DNA from: an uncultured Oscillospiraceae bacterium
GTDB lineage: Bacteria > Bacillota > Clostridia > Oscillospirales > Oscillospiraceae
DNA length: 5,541 nt
Assembly (NCBI GenBank): GCA_934662925.1
Contig: CAKUKL010000116.1
Coordinates: 1-5,541 of the forward strand
Direction: 5' to 3'
The notes below the pieces were generated by a model that ran no database searches, had not been told where the DNA came from, and saw only the letters and a program-made list of their open reading frames with translations. Positions 1 through 5,541 of this stretch are shown one piece after another. The position numbers and the translations under genes were made by a program. Each line of letters opens with the position of its first letter. Position 1 is the stretch's first letter.

Positions 1-4
1 GCAT

Positions 5-33
5 AGATTAGCACAGGCTAACCGTAATGTCAA
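5..33 (-). promoter_or_regulatory. Sigma-A-type promoter reading out of the left edge
   Basis: On the minus strand a perfect -35 box TTGACA (33-28) is followed by a 17-bp spacer and the -10 box TAATCT (10-5), which is preceded by TG one base upstream (extended -10). Directly upstream, 37-54 is an A/T block of A-runs and T-runs that resembles an UP element. Transcription would leave the window leftward, so the driven gene is not visible. The -10 hexamer matches TATAAT at only three positions, but the other elements make the call reasonable. Confidence 0.65.
8..26 (-). promoter_or_regulatory. DtxR/IdeR-like metal-repressor box over the promoter
   Basis: On the minus strand TACGGTTAGCCTGTGCTAA agrees with the classical DtxR consensus TTAGGTTAGCCTAACCTAA at 14 of 19 positions, including an unbroken GGTTAGCCT. 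It is also a short palindrome (TTAGC-CTGT-GCTAA). It covers the spacer and touches the -10 box of the left-edge promoter, where a repressor would block RNA polymerase. Known for the family: DtxR/IdeR/MntR proteins bind such sites with Fe(II) or Mn(II). That this site is used by such a protein is inference from the match and its position. Confidence 0.5.
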
Positions 34-43
34 CCCTTTTTTC

Positions 44-85
44 AAAAAATTTTTCGCGGGGAGGAAACTTTTTCTTCTCTGCCCC
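44..85 (-). terminator. Weak candidate terminator after the small membrane gene
   Basis: Starting at the stop codon of the 86-403 gene, minus-strand bases 85-58 can fold into an imperfect stem (GGGG-AG-GAA against TTCCTCCCC, two single-base bulges, A-rich loop). A run of six U follows at 49-44, but eight bases separate stem and U-run, so this is not a standard intrinsic terminator. The A/T block may instead belong to the next promoter. Confidence 0.25.
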
Positions 86-403
86 TCAGCGCGTCCTGTG
101 CCGCAGCCAAAATGCCAGCCGGGCCAGCAGCGCCGACGCCGCGCAGACGGCGGCGTAGATCGCCAGCAGAAGGGCGACCACGCCGCTCAGGTCGATGAAG
201 CCCCCGCTTCCGGGGCGGGCAAGCCAGCAGTACGCCGCCAGCGCCACGCACACCAGCGGCAGCAGGAACGGGACGGCCCGCAGGAGCCTGTGCTCCGTTC
301 TGGCGCAGAGGAAGTATTGCAGGGCAAACAGCGCGATCACCGGCAGGGCCGCGATGACCGGCACGCGATAGCTGCTCCAGAAGTCAGCCAGTACGTTCAG
401 CAT
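86..403 (-). CDS. Small integral membrane protein of unknown function
   Basis: This encodes a 105-residue hydrophobic protein that I do not recognise as a named family. Hydrophobic stretches lie at about residues 13-32 (VPVIAALPVIALFALQYFLC), 41-62 and 70-100; the last is long enough for one or two passes, giving three or four membrane segments. The tail is basic (ending RHRTR), which suggests a cytoplasmic C-terminus. No catalytic or ligand motif is visible. The start is well fixed: AGGAGG lies exactly 7 bases upstream of the ATG. It follows mntP on the same strand with a 72-bp gap that contains its own promoter. No terminator separates it from mntP, so it could be transcribed both alone and with the manganese exporter. 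A link to metal handling is only suggested by position. Confidence 0.8.
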   Translation of the reverse strand: MLNVLADFWSSYRVPVIAALPVIALFALQYFLCARTEHRLLRAVPFLLPLVCVALAAYCWLARPGSGGFIDLSGVVALLLAIYAAVCAASALLARLAFWLRHRTR

Positions 404-410
404 GGCGCTT

Positions 411-416
411 CCTCCT
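411..416 (-). promoter_or_regulatory. Strong Shine-Dalgarno site of the small membrane gene
   Basis: The minus strand reads AAAGAGGAGG, then AAGCGCC, then ATG. A full AGGAGG at 7-base spacing supports this short unrecognised ORF as a real gene and fixes its start. Confidence 0.85.
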
Positions 417-436
417 CTTTGTAGAGTTATGAGGAA

Positions 437-465
437 ATTATACCATATGTACCGGTTTTACGCAA
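437..465 (-). promoter_or_regulatory. Promoter of the small membrane gene
   Basis: On the minus strand TTGCGT (465-460) and a perfect TATAAT (442-437) are separated by 17 bp. The expected start of transcription is near 430, leaving a leader of about 27 bases with the Shine-Dalgarno site. A 6-bp inverted repeat (CCGGTT-GCGTAA-AACCGG, 469-452) overlaps the -35 box. It has no U-run behind it, so it is not a terminator for mntP; it could be an operator or chance. Confidence 0.65.
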
Positions 466-475
466 CCGGAACCGC

Positions 476-1042
476 TCAGAACGGCAGCAGACCCAGATGC
501 TCCAGCAGGATCTTCAGGCCGATGAGGATGAGCACCGCGCCGCCGAAGATCTCCGACTTGGACTTGTACCGCGCGCCGAACACGTTGCCGATCTTCACGC
601 CCACGGCGGAGATGACAAAGGTGGTGCAGCCGATGAACAGCACGGCGGCCACGATATTCACCTGAAGGAAGGCGAAGGTGACGCCCACGGCCAGCGCGTC
701 GATGGAGGTGGCGATGGCCAGCATGAGCATGACCTGAAAGGACAGGGACGGGTCGCAGCTCTCCTCATCGCCCTTGAGGCCCTCCCGGATCATGTTCGCG
801 CCGATGATGACCAGCAGGATAAAGGCGATCCAGTGGTCCACCGACGTCACCAGCTCCGCGAAGGCGGAGCCAAGCAGATAGCCGATGGTGGGCATCAGCG
901 CCTGAAACACGCCGAACCACAGACCCACCACCACGGCCTGACGCAGCTTGAGGCTGCGAATGGAAAGGCCTTTACAGATGGCCACGGCAAAGGCGTCCAT
1001 GGACAGGCCCACGGCCAGAACGAACAGCTCCAGCAATCCCAT
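476..1042 (-). CDS. mntP: MntP manganese(II) efflux pump
   Basis: This encodes a 188-residue inner-membrane protein, the same length as Escherichia coli MntP (YebN, DUF204 family), which exports excess Mn(II). Six membrane segments can be read at about residues 2-22, 37-58, 68-84, 100-122, 128-148 and 163-181. The two halves are an internal duplication, each carrying an acidic signature in a membrane helix: [12 protein letters not shown] with Asp16 and [11 protein letters not shown] with Asp115. These are the positions expected for metal-binding aspartates in this family. A hydrophilic loop (about 86-99, [12 protein letters not shown]) joins the halves, and the C-terminal [14 protein letters not shown] is typical. 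The start is the ATG at 1042, with AAAGGA 10 bases upstream; longer in-frame extensions run back through the riboswitch and have no support. A yybP-ykoY riboswitch in its leader, a very common arrangement for mntP, makes the assignment secure and predicts induction by Mn(II). Confidence 0.97.
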   Translation of the reverse strand: MGLLELFVLAVGLSMDAFAVAICKGLSIRSLKLRQAVVVGLWFGVFQALMPTIGYLLGSAFAELVTSVDHWIAFILLVIIGANMIREGLKGDEESCDPSLSFQVMLMLAIATSIDALAVGVTFAFLQVNIVAAVLFIGCTTFVISAVGVKIGNVFGARYKSKSEIFGGAVLILIGLKILLEHLGLLPF

Positions 1043-1052
1043 AATCTCAATT

Positions 1053-1058
1053 TCCTTT
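1053..1058 (-). promoter_or_regulatory. Ribosome binding site of mntP
   Basis: Minus-strand AAAGGA (within AGAAAGGAAA) lies 10 bases before the ATG at 1042. It fixes the mntP start and lies beyond the riboswitch terminator, so control is likely at transcription rather than by masking of this site. Confidence 0.7.
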
Positions 1059-1096
1059 CTGTGTTGACATCTCTTTTTGAAGGTATGCGGCGGCAT

Positions 1097-1135
1097 AAAA
1101 AAAGAGACTATACCCGCACCCCTGCGGATAAGTCT
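1097..1135 (-). terminator. Riboswitch-controlled intrinsic terminator (expression platform)
   Basis: On the minus strand AGACU (1135-1131) pairs with AGUCU (1109-1105). Inside, CCGCA pairs with UGCGG around a GGGG-containing loop, with a few bulged bases in between. A run of seven U follows at 1103-1097. The 5' arm of this hairpin contains the whole 3' strand of riboswitch helix P1 (1132-1127), so helix P1 and the terminator exclude each other. Mn(II) binding, which stabilises P1, would prevent termination and turn mntP on. Confidence 0.8.
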
Positions 1136-1221
1136 CATCATGGAAGGCGCGGCCAGGCGGCTTCGCCGCCAGTGTGTTGACCGGGCCGCGGCATCGCTGC
1201 CGCCGATTACTCCCTTATCGG
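1125..1221 (-). promoter_or_regulatory. yybP-ykoY manganese riboswitch (aptamer)
   Basis: The RNA on the minus strand shows the class hallmarks. Helix P1 is GAUAAG (1219-1214) paired with CUUAUC (1132-1127). The conserved GGGAGUA loop follows the 5' strand of P1, and GAUGAGAC precedes the 3' strand. Between them are a hairpin GCGGCA-GCGA-UGCCGC (1203-1188), an outer GGCC/GGCC helix (1187-1184 with 1154-1151) and a distal hairpin GGCGGC-GAA-GCCGCC (1170-1156). Known for the class: it binds Mn(II) between the two conserved loops and usually switches on Mn exporters such as mntP, which is the gene immediately downstream. The predicted transcription start falls at the 5' edge of P1. Exact helix borders are my hand fold. 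Confidence 0.9.
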
Positions 1222-1228
1222 TTGTGCC

Positions 1229-1258
1229 ATTATATATGGGAAGCGGGCGGTTAGTCAA
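1229..1258 (-). promoter_or_regulatory. mntP promoter
   Basis: On the minus strand TTGACT (1258-1253) and a perfect TATAAT (1234-1229) are separated by 18 bp. Transcription should start near 1222, just before riboswitch helix P1, leaving a leader of about 180 bases. It is a strong, near-consensus promoter, as expected for a gene governed mainly by a riboswitch. Confidence 0.85.
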
Positions 1259-1268
1259 CGATAACCGC
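1247..1268. repeat. Perfect inverted repeat over the mntP -35 box
   Basis: GCGGTTA (1247-1253) and TAACCGC (1262-1268) are perfect 7-bp inverted arms separated by 8 bp (GTCAACGA). The -35 hexamer of the mntP promoter lies almost wholly in the centre. The layout suits a dimeric repressor, but arms of this size occur by chance a few times in a window of this length, so only the position argues for function. Confidence 0.4.
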
Positions 1269-1310
1269 AGGTGAAACATGGACACCGCCCCGCCGCTGTC
1301 AAGGGAAGAA

Positions 1311-1329
1311 TGAACTTTTCTTGAACTTT
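1311..1329 (+). repeat. Direct repeat upstream of the ABC operon promoter
   Basis: TGAACTTT occurs at 1311-1318 and again at 1322-1329, a period of 11 bp, with similar T/C-rich bases after each copy. It ends 12 bp before the -35 box of the operon promoter. Tandem half-sites about one helical turn apart are typical binding sites of OmpR/PhoB-type response regulators; that reading is inference. Confidence 0.45.
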
Positions 1330-1341
1330 CCCGCCGGGCGG

Positions 1342-1370
1342 TTGCGCCCCACCCAAAAACAGGATATGAT
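1342..1370 (+). promoter_or_regulatory. Candidate promoter of the ABC transporter operon
   Basis: TTGCGC (1342-1347) and TATGAT (1365-1370) are separated by 17 bp. The -10 box matches consensus at five of six positions, the -35 box only at TTG. Overlapping TATTAT motifs follow at 1370-1375 and 1375-1380 in a short A/T tract, so the exact -10 is uncertain. A weak -35 fits a promoter that needs an activator bound at the upstream direct repeat. Confidence 0.55.
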
Positions 1371-1411
1371 ATTATATTATATTGTAAACAAGATTGCGGA
1401 CGGTGAAAACA

Positions 1412-2113
1412 ATGAGTTATATTTCTTTTGAACACGTCAAAAAGGAATACAAAATGGGTGAAGTGACCATCACCGCAGTGGACGGCGTGGACTTCGCCAT
1501 CGAGAAGGGCGAGTTCGCCATTATCGTCGGCCCCTCCGGCGCGGGCAAGACCACGGTGCTCAACATGCTGGGCGGCATGGACGCCTGCTCCGGCGGTGTC
1601 ATCACGGTGGACGGCGCGCGGGTCAGCGACTACAACGCCAAGCAGCTCACCACCTACCGGCGGCGGGACATCGGCTTCGTATTCCAGTTCTACAATCTGG
1701 TGCAGAACCTGACGGCGCTGGAAAACGTGGAGCTGGCCGCCCAGATCTGCGACGATCCGCTGGACGCCCGGGACGTGCTGGAGCACGTGGGTCTGGGCCA
1801 CCGGCTGAACAACTTCCCCGCCCAGCTCTCCGGCGGCGAGCAGCAGCGGGTGGCCATCGCCCGGGCGCTGGCCAAAAACCCCAAGCTGCTGCTGTGCGAC
1901 GAGCCCACCGGCGCGCTGGACTATGTCACCGGCAAGGCCATCCTCAAGCTCCTGCAGGACACCTGCCGCCAGCACGGCATGACGGTGGTGGTCATCACCC
2001 ACAACACCGCCCTCACCCCCATGGCCGACCGGGTCATCCACATCAAAAACGGCAGGGTGGAGAAAATGGAGCTCAACGCCGCTCCCACCCCGGTTGAGGA
2101 GATCGAGTGGTAA
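1412..2113 (+). CDS. ABC transporter ATP-binding protein, LolD/MacB family
   Basis: This 233-residue cytoplasmic ATPase powers the permease encoded next to it. All nucleotide-binding motifs are present: Walker A GPSGAGKT (residues 40-47), Q-loop Gln92 in FQFYNL, signature LSGGEQQR (139-146), Walker B LLLCDEP (159-165, catalytic Glu164), D-loop ALD (168-170) and switch His197 in ITHN. The length, the segment [14 protein letters not shown] and the signature place it with LolD, MacB and FtsE-type ATPases, which pair with FtsX-like permeases and drive mechanical work or extrusion rather than classical import. I chose the ATG at 1412 because GGTGA stands 5 bases before it and the protein then starts [13 protein letters not shown] like its relatives; a TTG at 1394 in the same frame has no ribosome binding site. 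The substrate is not deducible. It forms an operon with the permease, with one base between stop and start. Confidence 0.95.
   Translation: MSYISFEHVKKEYKMGEVTITAVDGVDFAIEKGEFAIIVGPSGAGKTTVLNMLGGMDACSGGVITVDGARVSDYNAKQLTTYRRRDIGFVFQFYNLVQNLTALENVELAAQICDDPLDARDVLEHVGLGHRLNNFPAQLSGGEQQRVAIARALAKNPKLLLCDEPTGALDYVTGKAILKLLQDTCRQHGMTVVVITHNTALTPMADRVIHIKNGRVEKMELNAAPTPVEEIEW
2096..2103 (+). promoter_or_regulatory. Ribosome binding site of the permease inside the ATPase gene
   Basis: GAGGAGAT lies within the last codons of the ATPase gene, 11 bases before the ATG at 2115. The spacing is slightly long, but the ATPase stop (TAA, 2111-2113) sits one base before the start, so ribosomes ending the first gene probably re-initiate. 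A TTG at 2094 cannot use this site because it lies before it. Confidence 0.6.
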
Positions 2114-2114
2114 T

Positions 2115-5100
2115 ATGGTACGGGAACATTCTGAGAAAAAACGGAGCGGCAGACGCCGCAACCGCCTGACCACCGACGCCGTCCGGGAAGTCCGGACCAC
2201 CTTCAGCCGCTTTCTGTCCATTCTGGTTCTGTCGGCGCTGGCGGTGGCCTTCCTGTCCGGCCTGCGCACCGCCGCGCCGGACATGGAGTACACGGCGGAC
2301 AATTATTATGACCGCACCCACATGATGGACGGCTACGTGCTGTCCACCCTCGGCCTGACGGACGACGATCTGGACGCCCTGGCCGCCGCGCCGGGGGTGT
2401 CCGCCGTGGAGGGCGCCCGGACGCTGGACGCCACCGCGTCGGACGCCACGGTGGTGGTCCGGGACCTGCCCCGGCAGCTCAACCTGCTGGAGCTCACCGA
2501 GGGCCGCCTGCCCGAGGCGGCGGACGAGTGCGTCAGCGAGTCCCTGCTCATGACGGAGCTGGGCGTGAAGGTGGGCGACACCATCGAGCTGACCCTCCCG
2601 GAGGACAGCGCCGGCGACCTTGCCCGGACCACCTACACCATCGTGGGCATGGCGAAAAGCCCGCTGTACGTGGGCACCGACCGGGGCAGCTCCTCGCTGG
2701 GCACCGGAAAGGTGGACGGCTTTGTGTATATTCCGGAGGAAAATTTCCAGATGGACTACTACACCGCGGCCTACCTGACCTTCGACGGGCTGGACGCACT
2801 GGACAGCTACGGCGACGAGTACGACGAGAAGCTGGACGCCTGTCTGGACAGTCTGGACGCGCTGGCGGACGAGCGCGCCCAGCTGCGGCGGGACACCCTC
2901 GTGGGGGACGCTCAGAAGGAACTGGACGACGCTCGGGCCGAGCTGGACGACGCCAAGGCCGACGCAGACCGGGAGCTTGCCGACGCGCGGCAGGAGCTTC
3001 AGGACGCCCGGAAGGAGCTGGACGACGGCTGGGCGGACTACGAGGACGGCAAAAAGACCTACGACCGGGAGATCCGGGACGCACAGGTGAAGCTGGCTGA
3101 CGCCCGCACCCAGCTGGACGAGTCCCGGCAGCAGCTGGAGGACGGCCGGGCGCAGTACGCCGACGGCCTGACGGAGTATCAGTCCGGTCTGGCGGACTAT
3201 CAGAAAAATAAGGACGAGCTGGACGCCCAGCAAGCCAAGGTGGACGAGGGCTACGCCCAGTACAACGCGGCGTTGGAGCCTTACGTGGGCACACCGTACT
3301 ACGATGCGGCGGCAGCGCAGGCGGCGGAGCAGAAGGCTCAGCTGGACGCCGCGCAGGCCCAACTGGATGAGGGCTACGCTCAGCTCAGCGCCGCCAAGGA
3401 GCAGCTGGACACGGCGAAAGCCACGCTGGACGCCACGGCCAAGCAGCTGGACGACGCGGAGCAGGCCATCACCGACGGTCAGGCGGAGTACGAGCAGGGC
3501 TGGGCCGACCTGAACCAGGCGAAAAAGGACGGCCAGCAGGAGCTGGACGACGCTCTCCGGAAGCTCAACGACGGCGAGGATGAGTACGCCGACGGTCTGA
3601 AGGAGTACGAGGACGGCAAAGCGGAGGCGGACGAGAAGATCGCCGACGCGGAGCGGAAGCTCAGCGACGCACAGGCCGAGGTGGACGACATCGGCGAGTG
3701 CGAGTGGTACGTTCTGGGCCGGGACACCAACACCGGCTTCGCCAGCTACTCTCAGGACGCGGAGCGGGTGAGCAATCTGGCCGACATCTTCCCCGTTATC
3801 TTCTTCCTTGTGGCGGGCCTCGCCTGCCTGACCACCATGACCCGCATGGTGGAGGACCAGCGCACCCAGATCGGCGCACTCAAGGCGCTGGGCTTCTCCC
3901 GGTTCGCCATCTCGAAAAAATATCTGGGCTACGCCTTCTGGGCCAGCTTCCTCGGCGGCCTCATCGGCCTTGCCGTCGGCTGCACCCTCATCCCGCTGGT
4001 CATCGCCAACGCCTTCAACATCATGTACAACATCCCGAAGCTGGAATTCAAGCTCCAGCCCGGGGTGTGCTCCCTCGCGGTGCTGGCGGCGGTGCTGTGC
4101 ACCACCGGCGCGGCGCTGTGGGCCTGCCTTTCCACCCTGATGGACACCCCCGCCAACCTCATGCGGCCCAAAAGCCCCAAGGCGGGCAAGCGGGTGCTGC
4201 TGGAGCGGGTCACCCCCATCTGGTCCCGGCTGTCCTTCACATGGAAGGTGACGGTGCGCAACCTGTTCCGCTATCAGCGGCGGTTCTGGATGACCGTCAT
4301 CGGCATCGGCGGCTGCACCGCCCTCATCGTCACCGGCTTCGGCCTCCACGACTCCATTTTCGACATTCTGGACAAGCAGTTCGACGAGATCTCCCTTTAC
4401 GACGCCACCGTGGGCCTTGAGGACAAGATCACCGACGCAGAGCGGGCGGCCATCGACGCCTATCTGGACAGCGAGCCGTCGGTGGAGCGGCACATGACCT
4501 GCCACTTCGAGACCATCGAAAGCTCGTCCACCGGCGCAGGCCGGACGTGCTACATCTACACCGTGGCCGACGAGGGGCAGTTCGAGCAGTTCATCCAGCT
4601 CCGCCACCGGAAGGACAGCCAGCCGGTGCAGCTCAGCGACGACGGCGTGGTCATCACGGAAAAGCTGTCCGAGCTGCTGGACGTAAAGGTTGGCGATACC
4701 ATCACGCTGGACGGCGACCGCCGGGTGCAGGTGACGGTGACGGACATCGTGGAAAGCTACGTGTCCCACTATGTCTACATGACGGAGGATTTCTACGAGC
4801 AGGTCTTCGGCGAAGCCCCGGAGCACAATGTGGAGCTGGTGGCCTACGGCGACGGCGTGGGGCAGGCCCAGTCCGACGCGGTGTCCGAGACGCTGATGAC
4901 CATGGACGGCGTAGGCTCCTACTCCTACATCGGCACCATCCGGGACACCTTCACCAACAGCATGAACGCCATCAACTACGCGGTGATCATCATCATCGTG
5001 GCCGCGGCGGCACTGGCCTTCGTGGTGCTCTACAACCTGACCAACATCAACATCACCGAGCGCATCCGGGAGCTTGCCACCCTCAAGGTGCTGGGCTTCT

Positions 5101-5372
5101 ACGACGGCGAGGTGACGGCCTACGTCTACCGGGAAAACGTGTTCCTCACCCTGTTCGGCATCGTGCTGGGTCTGTTCATGGGCCGGTGGCTCCACGCGTG
5201 GATGGTGCTGACGGTGGAGGTGGATCTGGTCATGTTCGGCCGGACGGCCCCGCCCTACGCCTACGTGACGGCGGCGGTGCTGACGCTGGTGTTCTCCGCG
5301 GCGGTGAACATCGCCGCCCACTTCCGCCTGAAAAAGGTGGACATGGTGGAGAGCCTGAAAACCGTTGAATAA
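2115..5372 (+). CDS. FtsX-like ABC transporter permease with long coiled-coil ectodomain
   Basis: This 1085-residue membrane permease is the partner of the preceding ATPase. It consists of two FtsX/MacB-type modules, each with one membrane helix, an extracellular domain, then three helices: about 32-51, 555-576, 605-631, 651-672, and 724-743, 953-975, 1008-1028, 1048-1069. The duplication is visible in the sequence: [10 protein letters not shown] (151-160) against [10 protein letters not shown] (857-866), and in the cytoplasmic loops [10 protein letters not shown] (585-594) against [10 protein letters not shown] (986-995), the latter probably contacting the ATPase. A basic N-terminus ([10 protein letters not shown]) fits positive-inside topology. 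The first ectodomain is enlarged by heptad repeats at about 236-535; typical single-module FtsX-like permeases are near 400 residues. Known for the class: such transporters transmit force or move lipophilic or peptide compounds without a classical channel. The exact role here (envelope stress, antimicrobial extrusion, control of a wall enzyme) is open. I chose the ATG at 2115 over the TTG at 2094 for its ribosome binding site. Confidence 0.93.
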   Translation: MVREHSEKKRSGRRRNRLTTDAVREVRTTFSRFLSILVLSALAVAFLSGLRTAAPDMEYTADNYYDRTHMMDGYVLSTLGLTDDDLDALAAAPGVSAVEGARTLDATASDATVVVRDLPRQLNLLELTEGRLPEAADECVSESLLMTELGVKVGDTIELTLPEDSAGDLARTTYTIVGMAKSPLYVGTDRGSSSLGTGKVDGFVYIPEENFQMDYYTAAYLTFDGLDALDSYGDEYDEKLDACLDSLDALADERAQLRRDTLVGDAQKELDDARAELDDAKADADRELADARQELQDARKELDDGWADYEDGKKTYDREIRDAQVKLADARTQLDESRQQLEDGRAQYADGLTEYQSGLADYQKNKDELDAQQAKVDEGYAQYNAALEPYVGTPYYDAAAAQAAEQKAQLDAAQAQLDEGYAQLSAAKEQLDTAKATLDATAKQLDDAEQAITDGQAEYEQGWADLNQAKKDGQQELDDALRKLNDGEDEYADGLKEYEDGKAEADEKIADAERKLSDAQAEVDDIGECEWYVLGRDTNTGFASYSQDAERVSNLADIFPVIFFLVAGLACLTTMTRMVEDQRTQIGALKALGFSRFAISKKYLGYAFWASFLGGLIGLAVGCTLIPLVIANAFNIMYNIPKLEFKLQPGVCSLAVLAAVLCTTGAALWACLSTLMDTPANLMRPKSPKAGKRVLLERVTPIWSRLSFTWKVTVRNLFRYQRRFWMTVIGIGGCTALIVTGFGLHDSIFDILDKQFDEISLYDATVGLEDKITDAERAAIDAYLDSEPSVERHMTCHFETIESSSTGAGRTCYIYTVADEGQFEQFIQLRHRKDSQPVQLSDDGVVITEKLSELLDVKVGDTITLDGDRRVQVTVTDIVESYVSHYVYMTEDFYEQVFGEAPEHNVELVAYGDGVGQAQSDAVSETLMTMDGVGSYSYIGTIRDTFTNSMNAINYAVIIIIVAAAALAFVVLYNLTNINITERIRELATLKVLGFYDGEVTAYVYRENVFLTLFGIVLGLFMGRWLHAWMVLTVEVDLVMFGRTAPPYAYVTAAVLTLVFSAAVNIAAHFRLKKVDMVESLKTVE
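2820..3719 (+). repeat. Heptad-repeat region encoding a predicted coiled-coil stalk
   Basis: Permease residues 236-535 follow a 7-residue rhythm of Leu/Tyr and Gly/Ala spaced by Asp, Glu, Gln and Lys, for example [21 protein letters not shown]. Between residues 208 and 559 the only prolines are Pro389 and Pro394, close to the midpoint, which marks a turn joining two arms of about 150 and 140 residues. Segments beside the turn are alike: residues 369-382 and 410-423 agree at 11 of 14 positions. The region lies immediately before the second membrane helix, so the stalk would rise from the membrane. Recurrent CTGGAC and GACGGC codons make the DNA itself repetitive. Confidence 0.8.
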
Positions 5373-5379
5373 CAAAACG

Positions 5380-5417
5380 TGCCGGGGATATTGCTCTTCA
5401 TATCCCCGGCATTTTTT
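5380..5417 (+). terminator. Intrinsic terminator of the ABC operon
   Basis: TGCCGGGGATAT (5380-5391) and ATATCCCCGGCA (5400-5411) form a perfect 12-bp stem with an 8-base loop, followed by six T at 5412-5417. It begins 7 bases after the permease stop codon. The reverse strand has only a short U-run, so termination is mainly for the operon. Confidence 0.95.
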
Positions 5418-5443
5418 GCGCGAAAAGCAGCCAAAATTCCACG

Positions 5444-5469
5444 GCCCGCGGTATATTTTCCGCCCGCGG
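5444..5469. repeat. GCCCGCGG direct repeat flanking a TATATT motif
   Basis: GCCCGCGG occurs at 5444-5451 and 5462-5469; each contains the self-complementary CCGCGG. Between them lies TATATTTT, a possible -10 box (5452-5457) for the next plus-strand gene, although no convincing -35 hexamer stands upstream. It may be a promoter with operator half-sites, or chance in GC-rich DNA. Confidence 0.25.
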
Positions 5470-5519
5470 CGCGAAAACTGTCCATGACCGATCATCTGCA
5501 TCGCAAAGGGGGCTGCGCC

Positions 5520-5541
5520 ATGGCCGGGCCGCGCCGGAGAC
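5520..5541 (+). CDS. Possible start of a plus-strand gene, cut by the window edge
   Basis: An ATG at 5520 is preceded by AAAGGGGG with 7 bases between, a good ribosome binding site. Only seven codons (MAGPRRR) are visible and the frame is open to the edge. An ATG in the same frame at 5484 would add MTDHLHRKGGCA but has no ribosome binding site. Too short to assign any function. Confidence 0.35.

Noticed and set aside
98..424. A 108-codon plus-strand frame opposite the small membrane gene.
   Set aside because: No ribosome binding site and a composition typical of antisense frames; the minus-strand frame has AGGAGG at ideal spacing and hydrophobic segments.
1084..1097. Perfect small hairpin TATGC-GGCG-GCATA between the riboswitch terminator and the mntP ribosome binding site.
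   Set aside because: Only 5 bp per arm, no U-run after it on the minus strand, and it does not cover the ribosome binding site; no function can be supported.
497..1180. A 227-codon plus-strand frame opposite mntP.
   Set aside because: It is rich in His, Gln, Asp and Gly with no recognisable domain and lies antisense to a clear transporter gene and its riboswitch.
1365..1385. Repetitive A/T tract just before the ABC ATPase gene.
   Set aside because: It is explained as the -10 region with overlapping TATNAT motifs; it is too short to be treated as a satellite or an origin element.
1043..2302. N-terminal extension of the mntP frame upstream to 2302 on the minus strand.
   Set aside because: It would run through the riboswitch, the promoter and the ABC ATPase gene. 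MntP has its normal 188-residue length and a ribosome binding site at the ATG at 1042.
2528..5368. Several other-frame plus-strand frames of 69-273 codons inside the permease gene.
   Set aside because: They are Arg-, Gly- and Pro-rich frame shadows with no start signals. The main frame is continuous from 2115 to 5372, so there is no sign of a frameshift.
2073..5501. A very long open frame (1142 codons) on the minus strand, opposite the permease.
   Set aside because: It is the antisense shadow of a GC-rich gene. Its repeated Val-Gln-Leu pattern is simply the reverse complement of the Glu-Leu-Asp codons of the coiled coil. It has no ribosome binding site and no family motifs, while the plus strand shows clear FtsX-like modules.

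Overview
The window is GC-rich in its coding parts, with A/T-rich promoters, clear Shine-Dalgarno sequences, sigma-A-type promoter hexamers and hairpin-plus-U-run terminators. A manganese exporter behind a Mn riboswitch and a MacB/FtsX-type ABC transporter with a very large permease together suggest a high-GC Firmicute, most likely a gut clostridium of the Oscillospiraceae type. That placement is inference from style; no phylogenetic marker is present.

Left part, minus strand (1-1260). Reading leftward: a consensus-like promoter (1247-1268 palindrome over its -35 box), a yybP-ykoY manganese riboswitch (about 1125-1221) with an intrinsic terminator as its expression platform (1097-1135), and mntP (476-1042), encoding a 188-residue Mn(II) efflux pump. 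A small membrane protein of unknown function follows (86-403), with its own promoter in the 72-bp gap and a strong ribosome binding site. At the extreme left edge lies another leftward promoter with a perfect TTGACA and an overlapping DtxR/IdeR-like box (8-26); it must drive a gene outside the window, plausibly a metal-uptake gene.

Right part, plus strand (1300-5417). A promoter at about 1342-1370, preceded by an 11-bp-period direct repeat, drives a two-gene operon: a LolD/MacB-type ABC ATPase (1412-2113) and, one base after its stop codon, a 1085-residue permease with two FtsX-like modules (2115-5372). The first extracellular domain of the permease carries a roughly 300-residue heptad-repeat insertion, whose only two prolines sit at its midpoint, so it is probably a long antiparallel coiled-coil stalk. 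A textbook terminator (5380-5417) closes the operon. The last bases hold a possible start of a further plus-strand gene.

How the parts work together: mntP and its riboswitch form a self-contained manganese-overflow valve, switched on by rising Mn(II). The ABC operon is divergently transcribed from the same 370-bp intergenic region and looks like a separate envelope-acting, mechanotransmission-type ABC system. Its substrate cannot be told from the sequence. The riboswitch-mntP unit is a known system; the less ordinary items are the proposed stalk in the permease and the possible palindromic operators.
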